Assembly: GCF_019649055.1 (NCBI RefSeq)
Contig: NW_026570222.1
Coordinates: 1,736,001 to 1,800,000, forward strand
Direction: 5' to 3'
DNA length: 64,000 nucleotides
Origin: Paramacrobiotus metropolitanus
Taxonomy: Eukaryota > Tardigrada > Eutardigrada > Parachela > Macrobiotidae
A model generated the notes under the pieces. The model was not told where the DNA came from, ran no database searches, and was given only the letters and a program-made list of their open reading frames with translations. Shown here piece after piece: positions 48,604 through 61,759 of the stretch; the first letter of the stretch is position 1, and each line of letters opens with the position of its first letter. Made by a program: the position numbers and the translations under genes.

Positions 48604-51600
48604 TCACTTTCTCCTAAACAATGATGGCGCAAAGTTACTCAACATTCCACGTTTATCCTTTTCTTCCTGTGCGTGAGATAAAGCGGCCGCCGCCTTGCTC
48701 TGCTCCTCCTGAAATGAACAGAATGACTTTCTTGAGTTTCGAAAAGCACGGCAAATAACCGTACCATCAGTATTTTCTGTCGCGTTCGGAAAGCCGAGAG
48801 AATATCGTCCTCATCTCGATAATTGTCAAGAACTTCTCTGACATCATCAACCTCACTGGCAGCAATCGCTAAAGCGAACAACAAGTTAACTGCAATCTTC
48901 CCATCACTTACGACAAAAGAAAAAAAACAGACGCAAAATATCGCACTTTTTAAGAATGTTGCCAGCTCCAAGAGTGTGCGGTCATCATCGTTGCCAGTCC
49001 ACTTTGGAAGTAAGACAGCATTGCGAGTATGTGGAGTAACAACAGCGGGATCACAGTCCACAACGATCACTTTGGATAGATCTCGATTTAGATAGGACAA
49101 ATCTTTAATATGCTTCCCGTTGATATAGCGTGTCGAATCACGGAATAATTTATACAAAATACATCCATTCGGATCAAGGCTGAACAAGATAGGATAAGCT
49201 GTCTGAAAAGCAAAAAACTGTCAGTCCATCCATGACCATTGAGCCGCAATATCAACAGTATTAAAATACGTGACACGAAAGATTACGTTTCTTAGGTAAT
49301 AATCAAAGCAACGATTAATGATCATCTTACTTATTGGTTATTGCAAAGTAGGCAGGCAACCCATTAAGGGCTAGGATCGCCATCTAGCGTGAGAATTTAA
49401 ACCTGGCTAACTTAACGAATTATTATCAAATTCAGGATTAAAGGTTCTATTTACTGTTCAGGTAAAACCAATCTACGAAATCCTTATAAACTTCTTGCCG
49501 TACAAGAAAGTGAAAAGAGTTACGTCTATAGTGACAGCCAGGCAGGAGATTGCTAGGCGTGAAATTTTGATTATTATTATACATAAACATCCGTGCTTAC
49601 GAAAGCTTGTTCACTGGTGTACACAACAATTTCAAAATAAGGGCCGGCAAGTTGCTCCAGGAAATATTCCACACCGGGTCGCTTCTTAAATCTCCATCCG
49701 GTTGCGTACTAAACATAAGTAATAATAAAGTTTCACTAAATGAGAAAGTATTAGAAAAACGGCGGTTTAATTTTTTTTATAACCGAAATTAAGAAGAACT
49801 GCACAATTGAAGTCATAATTAAGCAGCCGTGTGGTTTATTCAACAAGAATATGGGTAAAACGAACAGATGCCCCGGTATCTGTTGCAATCCTCCGCCAGC
49901 AAATAAGTACTTGCAAATCTTCCACTTTTTATTGCACAAGCGGTTACAATCAACACTTTACCGTCCAATCAGGATGCACAAGAACTCCTGTCATTTCCAG
50001 AACTAGCGTATACGGAGGCTGGTGATATGGTTCTTTGAAAGGGTCTGGCAATAGTTTCTCTCTTGATGGTTCTTTAATCATCTAAAATTAGGAACAATGT
50101 AGTATCAAAACAACCCCATATGCGAAAATAGTACGCACGTAATAATCTTTCGACACTTCTTAATAGTAATACGTAATGAAAACAAAAACGGTAAACAGCC
50201 TAACGGACACAAGAATAACATTTACTGATTTTAATGTCTAAATTTTAATGATCCAGTAGAGTGACCGCGCTTCCTTTTTGTTACAGTATCTGGTGGCTAG
50301 GTTACTGTCTAAAAATACTGTTTTCAAGATTTTACAAGAAAAATTAATTAATAAACAACTTGAAAACAATAAACACTTACTGAGATACATCGAACAAAAT
50401 TAGTTCAGAAATTTTAACGAACCTGAATAAAAAGTAACCAAATAATGAAAATAAAGGAAGAACTGGAACTAACTACTCAGCGATAAATAATGCCGATATC
50501 TGACGCAATAACCGAGTTTAACTACTGTAGTGGCTCGCACATCTTGAACCACAGAGTTGTTGTACGGGAAAAACGTGCATCCCATATACACACTCTAACA
50601 GGGCCACACGCACGATTCGCAGTTGTTTGCATTGTTAATTTCTGATGTTTCACAACATCTGGTCTGGAGAACCTTCTTGAATATTAAAAAAATTAGAGCT
50701 CTAACAATTATTAACTATATTTATGCTCAAAAGCAGCCATTAACTTGAATCTTTGCTGTCAGCTGGAATTCAAACACTGGTTTGTTGTGGTTTTTGGGGT
50801 GCCCCTGCAGGGTGAGGGGTACGTTCAGCGTCAGCATGCTACAGCTACAGAACAATTCGAGCTTTCAGATACAAATCGTTTTTTTCTAAGGTGAATTACA
50901 ATTTTAATGAAAATGCTTGATTAATTGGACAGATTCAGAAGGAGTGTTCATGTTGAAGTCAAATCAAGCATTATTTCGTAGCCGTGCATTTTGCCCGGTT
51001 AGAGTGTGTATATTGGATGCACTTTTTTCCCGTACACTAACTCTGTGGTTCAAGATGTGCGAGCCACTACAGTAATTATTTGTCAGAATTCCTGACGGCT
51101 GACAAATGCTATTTATAATCCGATACATCATAAAAAGAAGCGAATGCTAGGATATCATTAAAGAATAGAGCAGGTGTTAGGTAATTTGAATTGTCGGACT
51201 CCGAGCTAAACCTCAACAGAGCTGAAAATTGATCCATCCATGTTTACATATTAATAAGCATGTTATCACATTACAGTACTCACCTTTTCAAAAAACACCA
51301 TCTCCTTCCATGATCGCAAAAGATATTGTTTCCACACTGGCACTACAAGAAAAAACTTAAGAATGATAAAAGAAAAACCGAAGACACATGCACACTTACT
51401 GGTACTGAATTCATCAATAACCTGAAAAGGACGAAATTTAATTATCAATTTAAAAAAATAAGAATGCGATCGAGTCGAGCGAGCGACAATTTAAAAGCAA
51501 TTACAAAATCGGCGGTTACCTACAGTGTATGTTATTCTCATGAATTACTTGCATCTACAGTTCAAGTAGTAATGCACAGTAACGATAAATATTGGCACAT

Positions 51601-52253
51601 AATTAAAAAAAACACTAATGCAGGTTTGAGTTACTTAACATACCAAATTCCCGTCCTCATCTTTTTGTGGTTGCCCTAAAAGACAACAGTGTTTAGCATA
51701 GAAAACTAAAAATGCGCAAATTCCACTGAACTAGAGCAAGTATATGCCTACCCCACTCTAAAATGGCAAAACCGGCTGCTCCGACAAATGTGCATCCCAT
51801 GGCTATCAGAGACCACTTCATCGCTCGCCGAGCGAAGGCATCTTTACGCCGCTTTTCTTCCTCTTCCGCTGAGGATGACTGCGACGGATTCGGCAGATCC
51901 TTGCTAGCAGAATCATTTGTCTGCGACTGCACGGTCTTATTTAAAATTTGGTCCGCAAGTTTTTTCGTATCTGATTCTTGCGCCAAGGATGTTGACCATG
52001 TTTTCAAGCTGGCAATTTGAGCACCTGATATCCAAGGAGAAAACTGATGTCGTCCGGAGCTACAATAATGTTTTCGGTTTTCCGAACCGGAATGCCAGTC
52101 ATAAAGCGGGCCAGAAAAACAAGATATATGGCGTGATGTGCTCGGAATAGTATTCCAGTTTCGTGATTGATCACAACTCGCTAGGATATTCGCTTTCTGT
52201 CGGATTACATTCGCGAGTTTCTTCGTCAGTACTGTTTTACCAGCAAGCGCCAT
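48604..52253 (-). CDS. TIMM50 homologue, mitochondrial presequence receptor
   Basis: Subunit of the TIM23 inner-membrane translocase that binds incoming presequences. Exons in transcript order: 52253-51752, 51675-51644 (32 nt), 51421-51400 (22 nt), 51342-51284, 50081-49962, 49708-49601, 49202-48947, 48868-48765, 48708-48604, totalling 435 aa in one frame. The start is the ATG giving [16 protein letters not shown]; the first 30 residues are basic and hydroxylated, as in a targeting peptide. A single membrane helix (about residues 144-167, [18 protein letters not shown]) precedes the FCP1-like intermembrane-space domain: [57 protein letters not shown]. The phosphatase DxDx motif is replaced by LEMTGVL, as in the family. 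A MITE sits in the intron 50082-51283. Confidence 0.93.
50525..51072. mobile_element. 548-bp mariner-like MITE in a TIMM50 intron
   Basis: Terminal inverted repeats of about 94 bp (50525-50618 and 50980-51072), starting CTGTAGTGGCTCGCACATCT, differ at few positions. Both ends are flanked by TA (50523-50524 and 51073-51074), the target duplication of Tc1/mariner-type elements. The interior has no transposase frame. Confidence 0.85.
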
Positions 52254-52953
52254 ATCTATCACATCAGGACACCACGATGCGAATTATTCATAACAGATAA
52301 TAAATTTCCCGATGTATCGCGCGTACCGCTCGTGCGCGCATGTAAATTGCTCACTGCAAACAGATTTTCTTAGAAATTTTGAACTAAACCGAATAAAAAT
52401 TGGTAACCCGAGGTCCAGAATAAGTACTACTCGTACGAATGTTTCCATATCACTCCAAATTGTTGTAAGTAATTCAAGTACCTGCCGTACCGAGGCTGCC
52501 TGCGCACACGTCGACGACTTGCTATGCTCGCAGTGGTAAAATTTGAAAACCGTGTGAAAATCCGGCTCAAACATAAGACCGGTTGCATTAAAAATTCAGA
52601 AATTTTATTACATAGGTGCATACCTTTAAATGTAGCAAAAAATGTGAAAAACTCAGAAGATATCATATGATATCGTCTACACTTCTGTGGTCCTTACAGT
52701 TCACGCTGGTTGTTCAACGGACCGGTACTACATGTAGTAGGTTTACAAAATCAGCTTTTACTTGCATTATGACATTGTTTATACAGAAAACCCATGGTAA
52801 AACTAAATCCTCCGAACAAAGCTTTTGATTAATAATATCTGATTGCCAAAACCAAGGGACAAAGACGCGCATGTACAACTTCTACAAATGGAAACTCAAA
52901 GGAGGCGCTGTATTGCAGAACAAAGCATCAGCAGATACAACAAATCCATTTTG
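52254..52953. other. intergenic, TIMM50 5' side
   Basis: 700 bp between the TIMM50 start and the RNase H2A stop on the same strand. Probably the TIMM50 promoter plus the RNASEH2A 3' UTR. No gene recognised. Confidence 0.5.
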
Positions 52954-54332
52954 TCAGAACTGAGCTACCGCTTTCAGTCTGCGATCAGTGAAAAACTGGT
53001 GCTGATGAGGGACTGATGAAGTACCTTGAGATACCTCCCGTTTGAAAAAATTCATGATGGACGGCGTTGAACTGTTGACCACTTCGACTACCTCTTCCCA
53101 TGTCACACTTGCCGCTTTCTCAAGAGCAGTTTCCGTGGTTGACCAGCTGAACCGGATCAACTGCGGATATCCAAAAACATGGTCTCTGAACTGATCAAGG
53201 AATCGTTTTGTTTCTGGATCCGATGGGTATCCGCTTCCATAGTTTAAATCCGCCAAAAACTTCTCGCCCTCGCGAAATTTCCATTCACGGAGGGCTTTAT
53301 CACGACACACTTTGGCAACAATACTAGCCGCACTGACCACTGGGAACAACGAGTCGGCTTTCTTAGAAACCACAATATCCGGTATATGCGGGAAACGATC
53401 CCGTAGTTTGGCCTGATATTTACTGGGGTCACCGACGGTGTCCAGGTACACTCCTGCCACTCTGATCTCCAAGTCCAAAACGGACTGGATAAGAAACATT
53501 GCCGAATCATGAGAAATGGCATTTAAGTTGTACTTTGCTCGGCTCAGCATGCACCTGGAAATACGTTGAAAATGCTACGACTGACAACGAGTAGCACAGC
53601 AAATGACAGACTGCCGGTACTTTGAGATGACCGCAGGCGAAAGGATTTGGGCCATCCAGCCGAAATTGTCGGCGCCGGCGTGTAAATTTGCAAAGCACTG
53701 ATTGCGCTGCTCTTCTGTTAGAGTTTTTGAATCAGCAACCTTTACGGATGACAGAAGACCTTCGCTTTTTTTCGCCACGTAACAGGCTCCATACACCATC
53801 GGCCCCAGAACAGGACCCCGTCCTGTAAGATACGTAAAAAAACCTTGAAAGCTACGTTTAAAAAAAACTTGTTAAGCAAAGAAAAAACAATAACGAGCAT
53901 AATCGGCGGCTATACGTAAAGATTTTTAACACGTAATTTCACTCCGCTAAATCATAGATGACGAAAACTCAAAGCAACACGTTCTGCAACATTTACCGCT
54001 ATCGTTATTATAAGGTAAGTTCTTTTTAAAATGTACAGTAATTCCTATCGTTAATCAGCGCTACGTGCATATATTCACCCAGATTCTATCAATTATCATG
54101 CAAAAATAAGGCAATACCTAATTACAATGGAATACAAATATACAATCAATACATCAAATTATCGAAGGCAAAAGCCGCAAACTACTGTAAAACGCAAACA
54201 ATGCAACAGACCTGCTTCATCGATCCCGATTATAACATCCTCTTTCCCGATTGAAGCTGGAAGGACTGATTTTAAGACAAAATTTTTTGTATTATCTTGA
54301 TGAAAATCTTCCAGTTCCATTGCTGACTGCAT
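52954..54332 (-). CDS. ribonuclease H2 subunit A (catalytic)
   Basis: Removes ribonucleotides and RNA from RNA:DNA hybrids as the catalytic subunit of the RNase H2 trimer. Exons in transcript order: 54332-54212, 53822-53621, 53554-52954, totalling 307 aa in one frame (human 299). The active-site motif spans the exon 1/2 junction: GIDEAG-RGPVLGPMVYG (catalytic Asp and Glu). Further catalytic aspartates lie in GVYLDTVGDP and KKADSLFPVVSAAS. KVADSKTLTEEQR and NYGSGYPSDPETK are also strongly conserved. The exon 2 donor is AAA|GTACCG, giving the join ISK-CMLSRAKYNL, which matches human ISTSMLGRVKYNL. A degenerate PIP-like C-terminal segment (SIMNFFKRE) suggests PCNA binding, as in the human protein. 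It is head-to-head with the HDAC gene. Confidence 0.95.
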
Positions 54333-55487
54333 ATTCCAAAATTTGTGGCTTAAACTCCTTAAAGAACACTGTAAAGTCCGTCGAGTACAATCACAGTACT
54401 TAACTACTGTATTTACAAAGCAAACAGGCGAAAACGCCAAAAATCGCAGAACGTTTACTATCGCAGTACAAAACAATCTGCAGTTTGGCTTGTGGAAGAG
54501 TTGTAGAGGAGAAGTCCAAATCGACTCACCCCTGCAATCTGCGAGCCTGGCAGCCTGCGAGGATACGACAGGGCGGACTGCTGTAAGACAGTGCAAGTAT
54601 AAAGTACTACAGTAATTGCTTCAGTACAATTCTCAAACTGCTTCATTTGAAGCGATCTCCAAAGATGAGCCTTGTCCAGCCTAAAACAATACTTTTGATA
54701 ATTTATTGTAAGTTTTTACGAGCACAAATATGATACAATAATAATAATTTACAGTTTGGCAAAATAATAAATTGCATTTGCAATTTTGCATGAACTAGAA
54801 ACAGCATCCGTACCGCTTCTTATATGGCTCCATACTACTTGCGTTGTTACCTTCCTCGTCAGCGCCCTCTACTTTTACGAAAAAATGTCGGCCAAAATTT
54901 TTTAGAAATCTAATGCAAAGTAATGCAAAGTAGTTTTGCAGCTTTGCATTTTAGTATTCCTGTGGATCGTCAAATTCCGCTTTTGATTATCAGACTATCT
55001 CCGCATTACCTGCTTTTTTGGTTTATACGTTTTGTTAACACACAGTTTTGCAATTCTATTAGTCCAGAATCGACCATTAACCACGGGATAATTGTTTGCA
55101 GTTTGCACAATAAAAAGAACCCATAAACGGTATGTTCGCTATGTTGTTAGCTTGTTTGTTTTTCGTTAAATTTTCGTTTTTTGATGATTTGCTGCATCAT
55201 TTGCAGTAAAAATTGAAATAGTTAAAGTTAAATTAATTATTATTAGTGAATAATTTTTTCCTGTTTATCTGCAAGCGTTTCGATTTTAGTTTCTGATCAA
55301 TTTACACAAATAGAATGATGGAATAACCAAATTGTTGCACTTTGTCAGTTTACGGCTACTTATACTTACTGGGTTACAACGAAACAATTAACAAGCAATC
55401 ACTTTAGATTCACCTAAATAACTTATTAGTAATCGCGTGCGTTTTTTACAGTTGTCCAGTTGCAGCCCATTGAACTTCATTGCCATA
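54333..55487. promoter_or_regulatory. shared upstream region of RNASEH2A and HDAC
   Basis: 1.15 kb between two divergent start codons. A possible splice acceptor (ttttttacag) just before 55452 suggests a non-coding first exon for the HDAC gene. No core promoter motif is clear. Inferred from arrangement. Confidence 0.4.
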
Positions 55488-57388
55488 ATGGCTACGTCAG
55501 CGGTCTCGCAGCCAGTCCGCTCGGATTATGAGAAGCGCGTATCGTATTATTATGATGCAGATGTCGGAAATTTTTATTATGGTCAGGGCCATCCCATGAA
55601 GCCCCATCGCATCCGAATGGCGCACAATCTCATTCTCAACTATGGACTATACCGGAAAATGGAAGTGTACCGTCCCCACAAAGCGACCTGCGAGGAAATG
55701 TCCAAATTCCACACCGATGATTACATACGCTTTCTCAAATCCGTCAGGCCTGATAATTTGGCGCAGTACAATCGCTACATGCAGCAGTTCAATGTGGGAG
55801 AAGATTGCCCAGTGTTCGATGGACTGTATGAGTTTTGTCAGCTTTCTGCTGGTGGATCCTTGGCTGGTGCCATCAAGCTGAATAAACGCCAGACCGACAT
55901 TGCCGTCAACTGGGCAGGAGGTTTGCACCACGCTAAAAAGGCCGAAGCGTCGGGCTTTTGCTACGTAAACGTAAGTTCTTTGCTGAAATTATGGTGTTAT
56001 AAAATCGTAGCATTTTTTTCAATTAGCATACGGTACCTAATAGGGAGCATACACATTGCACAATTTTTGCCTGATAAAATTAATATTAGACAGATTAAGT
56101 GTCATACACTTACATAAAAGGCTGCGCTGCACAGACGTGATCTACAATAACTGAATTCCAGATCCGTAGGCATATTGGAAACACTTAACAAATCTTTTAA
56201 TTGCAGGATATTGTTTTGGCCATTTTGGAACTGCTGAAATACCATCAGCGTGTGTTGTATGTGGACATTGACGTGCACCATGGCGATGGCGTGGAAGAAG
56301 CTTTCTTCACCACAGATCGCGTTCTAACGGTATCATATCACAAGTATGGCGAATACTTCCCCGGAACTGGCGATTTGAACGACATCGGAGCTGGAAAAGG
56401 GAAGCACTATGCCGTGAATTTCCCCCTCCGGGATGGCATCGATGACACCAGTTATGAGGAGATTTTCGCACCCGTTATGACGAAAGTTATGGAGTTCTAC
56501 GACCCGGGAGCTGTTGTGCTCCAGTGTGGAGCTGATTCTCTCACGGGAGATCGATTGGGTTGCTTTAATCTGACTGTCAAAGGTACGGTCCTGTTATCAC
56601 TATAAATACGGATCGCTTCCATTGGGCTTCCAGATAACCTTTCGCTGTTTTGCTTACTTTGGGTGTAATTCCCTGGTTTTTTCCTAGGACATGCGAAGTG
56701 CGTGGAATTCATGAAACGCTTTAACAAGCCGTTGTTATTATTGGGTGGAGGAGGCTACACAATCAAAAACGTAGCTCGCTGTTGGACGTATGAAACGGCC
56801 GTAGCGCTCGGAGTTGATGTTGCTAATGAATTACCGTACAATGATTACTTCGAATACTTTGCTCCTGACTTTAAACTCCATATTGCACCATCTAATATGT
56901 CAAATTTAAACTCGAGCGAGTACCTGCAAAATGTTAAAGAGCGCTTGTTTGAAAACCTGCGCCATATGCCGTTCGCACCGTCTGTGCAACAGCATGAAGT
57001 CCCCAAGGACTCTATGGATCTCGATGACCTTGAACGAATGGCCGTAGAGAATTCCAACCCGGACGAGCGTGTACCTGAGGCCGTGAAGGATAAGATCCGT
57101 GAGCGGAGCACTGATGATTTGGATACGGCGGAAGGAGGAGAGGCGTCGAATGATCGCAATGCGGATAGCAATGGAGAAATTATACATCCAAGCGGAGCCA
57201 GGAAACGTCTCTTGCCGCAGGGTTTCGGCGAGCGTGATGACGATGGACCATCCAGCAGGACACCAACCGCGGTAAGTGCTGCAGTACAACCGGAGCAAGC
57301 ATCTGCTGAGCCTATGGATCTGGGTGCCGGGAATGAGCTGATCAAGGCTGACGACCGAGAGGCACAAAAAGAAAATCCCACTGTCTAA
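55488..57388 (+). CDS. class I histone deacetylase (HDAC1/2, Rpd3 type)
   Basis: Zinc-dependent nuclear deacetylase, catalytic subunit of Sin3, NuRD and CoREST-type complexes. Exons: 55488-55970, 56207-56582, 56688-57388, totalling 519 aa (human HDAC1 482). The start is ATG giving [18 protein letters not shown]. The core is near-identical to HDAC1/2: [40 protein letters not shown] with the active-site His pair; [15 protein letters not shown] and [13 protein letters not shown] with the zinc ligands; [20 protein letters not shown] with the loop before the catalytic Tyr; [19 protein letters not shown]. The tail of about 130 aa after residue 390 is acidic and low complexity and diverges from vertebrates. 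A polyadenylation signal AATAAA lies at 57772-57777. Confidence 0.96.
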
Positions 57389-58228
57389 TTTTATTGTTTT
57401 TTATGGAAGTGCTGTTCCGATATTTTAACTTTATTGTCATGATGGTCACTTTTGCATGTTGGACACTTTGTTATGAGCTTGTGCTATCGGTATTTTTTGT
57501 TGAGTCATGGTATTACTTATTGGCATGCGTGTTCTCATGGTTATAACTCGCCGCTGCTTTTTTAAATTTAATTTTGAACTATTTGTGACGGTACCTATTT
57601 TTTCCTCAACTGTACTGCACCTTTTTATGACAGCGACATTCGCATCTGTATGAAATTATCACAAGCTTATTGTCTTTTTGCACTTTAAGGTTGTATTGTG
57701 TCAGCCATCAGAGTGATCAGACTTACAACCATCACCGAAGGTCCGAAACCATACGGAGTAGTAGTTGTTGTAATAAATTCAGTAAAAACTTGGCGCGGTT
57801 GCAGGTTGGATTTCATTTGTAACAGCAGTCTCTGGGATACTGTAGGCCTTGAGCACTTCAGTAGGAACTTTCATTAAAAATTAGAATATGCCGGAAACCG
57901 GGAAGACTTCTATCTATGAAGAAAAGCAATTTCAAAAATATTTTACACAAATGCCACGTACAATGCCGAACGCACTCTATTATAAACTTCAACAGAAGTA
58001 CGTAAGTACTAAGTACATATCGGTGCTTCGCTTCGGTCGATTAAGTACGTATTAAAATTTTACAATATTATGGCAAATTTTTCATGATCATCAACGTAAC
58101 TTTCGGCTCGGTGGTCTGGGCCTGCCACAAAATACGGATCCATCGTCCCACATGTTATTTTTTTTATGAAAAGTTAATGAGCTAATTTTCATTTAGTACG
58201 TTTATCAACACTCTTACGGTATCTCCTT
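57389..58228. other. HDAC 3' UTR and ERMARD upstream region
   Basis: 840 bp between two plus-strand genes. AATAAA at 57772-57777 probably ends the HDAC transcript, leaving about 450 bp for the ERMARD promoter and 5' UTR. Confidence 0.6.
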
Positions 58229-61200
58229 ATGGATCATCATAAAAATAAAAGTTCCAGCGAACCGATGAGCGCCTGGAAATGGCCTGAAGTCGATTCCTAC
58301 CTCTCTGATCGCGTAAAAGCTTTGAATTCCCACTCTTTGTCAATGCTTCGAAGTCATGTTTCTGTTAGTAGTACCGTGAGCGATTACAGTCACGGATCCT
58401 TAAGTGCTCTACCAGAAGGTAAAGATTAAAGAATCATGAATTTACCAGTGTGAATTGGCTGATAGCCGATTCTAAACAAGAAGCCGAATTTTTTGATTCT
58501 TTACTCGTACGTGTAGTTGTGTTTGTATTTTACAGGTGCATTGGAATGCCTTAGCCGTGTTGATTTTCCAGAAATTAATCCTGAGCACAAAACCGGCCCT
58601 AAATATTATTACGAAGCCTTCGATTTAATGGCTCCTTTTATTTCCTTAGTATATCGTACTATCAGGGATAATTGTAATGGTTGCCGTGATGAGGAAGCAT
58701 GCTGGACACAATATAGTAGGAAACTGGAATGGACCGGAGATGCGGCGGTGTGTTTTCGCGGGCAGTCGCATTATGTGGCTTATAGACAGATCACCCAAAT
58801 GATCGCATTTTTTTCATAATGTGGTATGTTTTTTATACGCAGTTTTTGGTGCAGTGCCTTAAAATGTGCCTGGAGCGAAACTGTACGGAGATTACTCTGC
58901 TAGCGTTGCAGCTAGCCAGTGTCCGAATGGAGAGATCTTTAGGAGATGTGAGTGAGTGTTCAAGCGTCGTTGAAACACGCCGTTTCTTACTAATGTTGGA
59001 ATACGAGTAGTTCTGCAAGTTGTCTGCTTCTATGGATTTATAATGTTTTTCGGTTTGCCGGAAATCAATAACTAGGGCCTGTGGCACATGGAATTATACC
59101 TGTAATTCTGCCATTATAGAATTACTTGTATAATGATATATTATAATACTCGAAACTTTTTTATTACGGCAGATATTAATTAGTGTGAAGTACCGGTGTC
59201 CTCCGTTGTTAAAAGATATTTTGGCGCATCCCGCTCTGGCTGCTGCAATTGGGACTGACATTGTGCGTACAGTATATCTATTCAGACTATACTTACTGTT
59301 ACTTACATACTTGCAATACTTACGTCTTTAGTTTTCAATTTATGCGAGATGGTACAGCTTACCATGAATTTGGTTTGCAAAGGTGAGTGTTTTTTGCGCT
59401 TGCAGATTGAAATCTTGACCGTTCTCATTGGACCTCCTACGTCGCTCAATTTGAGAAACCTTGCGTGGCATGGATTTCTTTCCCCCAACGAGGTTGCTCT
59501 AGAGTGGGTGTAGGAATGTTGTGGTTCTGAATGCATACTGGGGGACTTGTTTCCTTCTTAAAATGTTGGTCAGTAATTAAAAGACTTGTGTGGTTTGACT
59601 CTGCCTGGTCGAGTACTTATGGTTTGTATACTGTATAGTGTTACCTTCCTTTTGTAGTTTGTACTTATGTTTTTATTGATGTTACACTTTTTAGATTCCC
59701 AGTATTTCTGACCTGGCTTCTCATTGTGATCGGTGAACGATTAGACAAGAAGCATTTGACCGTACGGAGAAGGAATACCAAAGTGTGTCCACTTTTGCTT
59801 CCGAAAAATTTATCATTGCCTTTTTTGGACGGAGGTAAGTATAGTCTAACTCTAACAAGAGGCTATTTATTGCGAAAAAAGTGCGTTGTCCCTGTACATA
59901 TTATGGTAATGGAGATTTGACTTTTTGCATACTTCCTTTGGCGGGAATTCAGGCGGAAATGCAGCACTGTATACTAACGCGGAACAGCTATTTCGGGCAT
60001 CAGTTCTGATCCCAGAGAACAGACGGATGCTCTTTGAGCTAATCACCATACTGTTTCGCAAAAACCAGTGCGTTTTAAAGGTCGTTTGTGACTTTGTATG
60101 CCGAACGTTTTTGCCTTAATGCATATGTTGGTGACCTTTTAGAACATGGTTGGCGGTTAACTTGTTGCTGCCGCAAATCGAAGCTGTCTTGCGGTTGCTG
60201 TTTTCCTTATCAAATGAAGAACCAAAGCGAATTTTAACGGCTGAAGTATGCTCCCATGAAAATGCACCATCTTTCAGCAGATTTTATGTTACTGAATTCT
60301 GATTACAGGATGACCAGTTTTTTCTGACCCTTGATACGGTGGGTCCTTCCTACCGGTGTAATTTGCGTATCTTTTGACAAAGAGTTTTGGCTTACAGATA
60401 CTTGGGCGAGACGCCCAGCTTACGGAAAATAAGCTTCGGAATTTTCTTGGAGATGAACTATTGGTATGAGAATGGTTTTGCTCACTACGGCTTACACATA
60501 TATATTTAATACGGTACTAGTGTGATGACAAGCCGTAGACTTTCTTTGGGGTGACCTTATTAGGAGTTGAAATTACTTACATGTTGTAGCTTTTTATGGC
60601 TTGTTGTGACTTTCATGGGCATCGATCAAGTCATGCTGGTAGATTTTGGTTTGTAGAGCTTTTTACTGGATCTTTATATTTATCCCCAAGGACCACGTTA
60701 CCGTCACACGCTTAGCCACGGGGAGTACGATCAGGCCAGCATAACTGAAATAGACGGAAATGCGTTACTAGCGGTGACAACCTGTATTATATTACAAGCT
60801 GAATCTGATCCACTTACACCGGTTCGTACATCAGATAGTTCCAGTTTCTTCTTCCACAGCTCACTTTTGATTTTTGCAGACTTCGGTCACTTTAAATCAG
60901 TGGATAAATTCGTACACGGTGCGGTTTCATCCTGTCGGGATAATGAAACTGTACATAACCAGCTTTGTTGGGGAACTAGAAAAGCTTAATTTGTGCTCAC
61001 TGCTGAAAGATTATCGTCAGTAAGAATGCTTCTCGAAGTTTAGCGCTTTTCGGTTTTGAGTAATTTTCGATTTTATTTTTAGAAACTCGTCTGTAGACGG
61101 TATCTTCCGTAGCGCTTTTGCTATGTCGGCTCCGTTTGATCAGTCTTGCGCGATTTTCCGTGTGATTGCCGGAATCATCGATTATGCAGACTGGCACCAT

Positions 61201-61759
61201 GTGTTCACGGCAATGGCTGGTTTTCCTTTCCAAACAGTTTTTCGCCCAGTCTCGGAAGCTGCATTTATTAAACTGTGTACACTTATTTGGACTCGTATGG
61301 TTGGTGTTGTCAGCAACATCCGTAATTATATGGAAAGTACCTCACAAAAATTCGCTTGCAATGGCGAACTGCCGAAGCAGAATGTTCTCCCGTATCTACG
61401 GTTCCTTGATGTGTAAGCCATATATTTGCGATTTGACGATCGGTGCAGAGCGGCAAAAAGTGCAGTGACGTAAGAATTTTTATTTCAGTTTCGAACCACT
61501 GTTGGAGAAGATCTTCAGCACTGGATTGCTTCTGTTTGCTGTAGTGACAATTTTGCAAGACGGAAGCCGGACGGCCGATAATGCACCGCAGAGTCGTAGT
61601 AAACTAAGTAAAGACTGTAAAAGTTTGAAGAAAGTACTGCAGGCTTGGGAAAATATTGATTCTTTGTCGAAAACAAGTGTCAATGATTATTTTCCAATTG
61701 CACACTGGCTTAATTCGCTCGATTCTCATTTGAAATGTTGTTTCAAGTTCAACTTTTGA
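58229..61759 (+). CDS. ERMARD homologue (ER membrane-associated RNA degradation protein)
   Basis: DUF4209-family membrane protein, linked in humans to periventricular heterotopia. Its biochemical role is unclear. Exons: 58229-58418, 58536-58747, 58843-58947, 59173-59262, 59406-59503, 59695-59834, 59953-60067, 60143-60245, 60309-60338, 60398-60463, 60657-60821, 60880-61019, 61083-61412, 61489-61759, totalling 684 aa in one frame (human about 678). Diagnostic segments: [18 protein letters not shown] (about residues 205-222, the DUF4209 signature); [11 protein letters not shown]...PKRILTAE against human TQLETGLRNVF...[23 protein letters not shown] against HQEGPRIRDHLSHGE. A C-terminal hydrophobic helix ([15 protein letters not shown]) fits the membrane anchor. 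Two donors are GTGCGT. Exon 9 is only 30 nt. Confidence 0.88.

Noticed and set aside
56845-57381. 178-codon minus-strand frame with many Ser residues
   Set aside because: It is the antisense shadow of HDAC exon 3, whose sense frame is clearly conserved.
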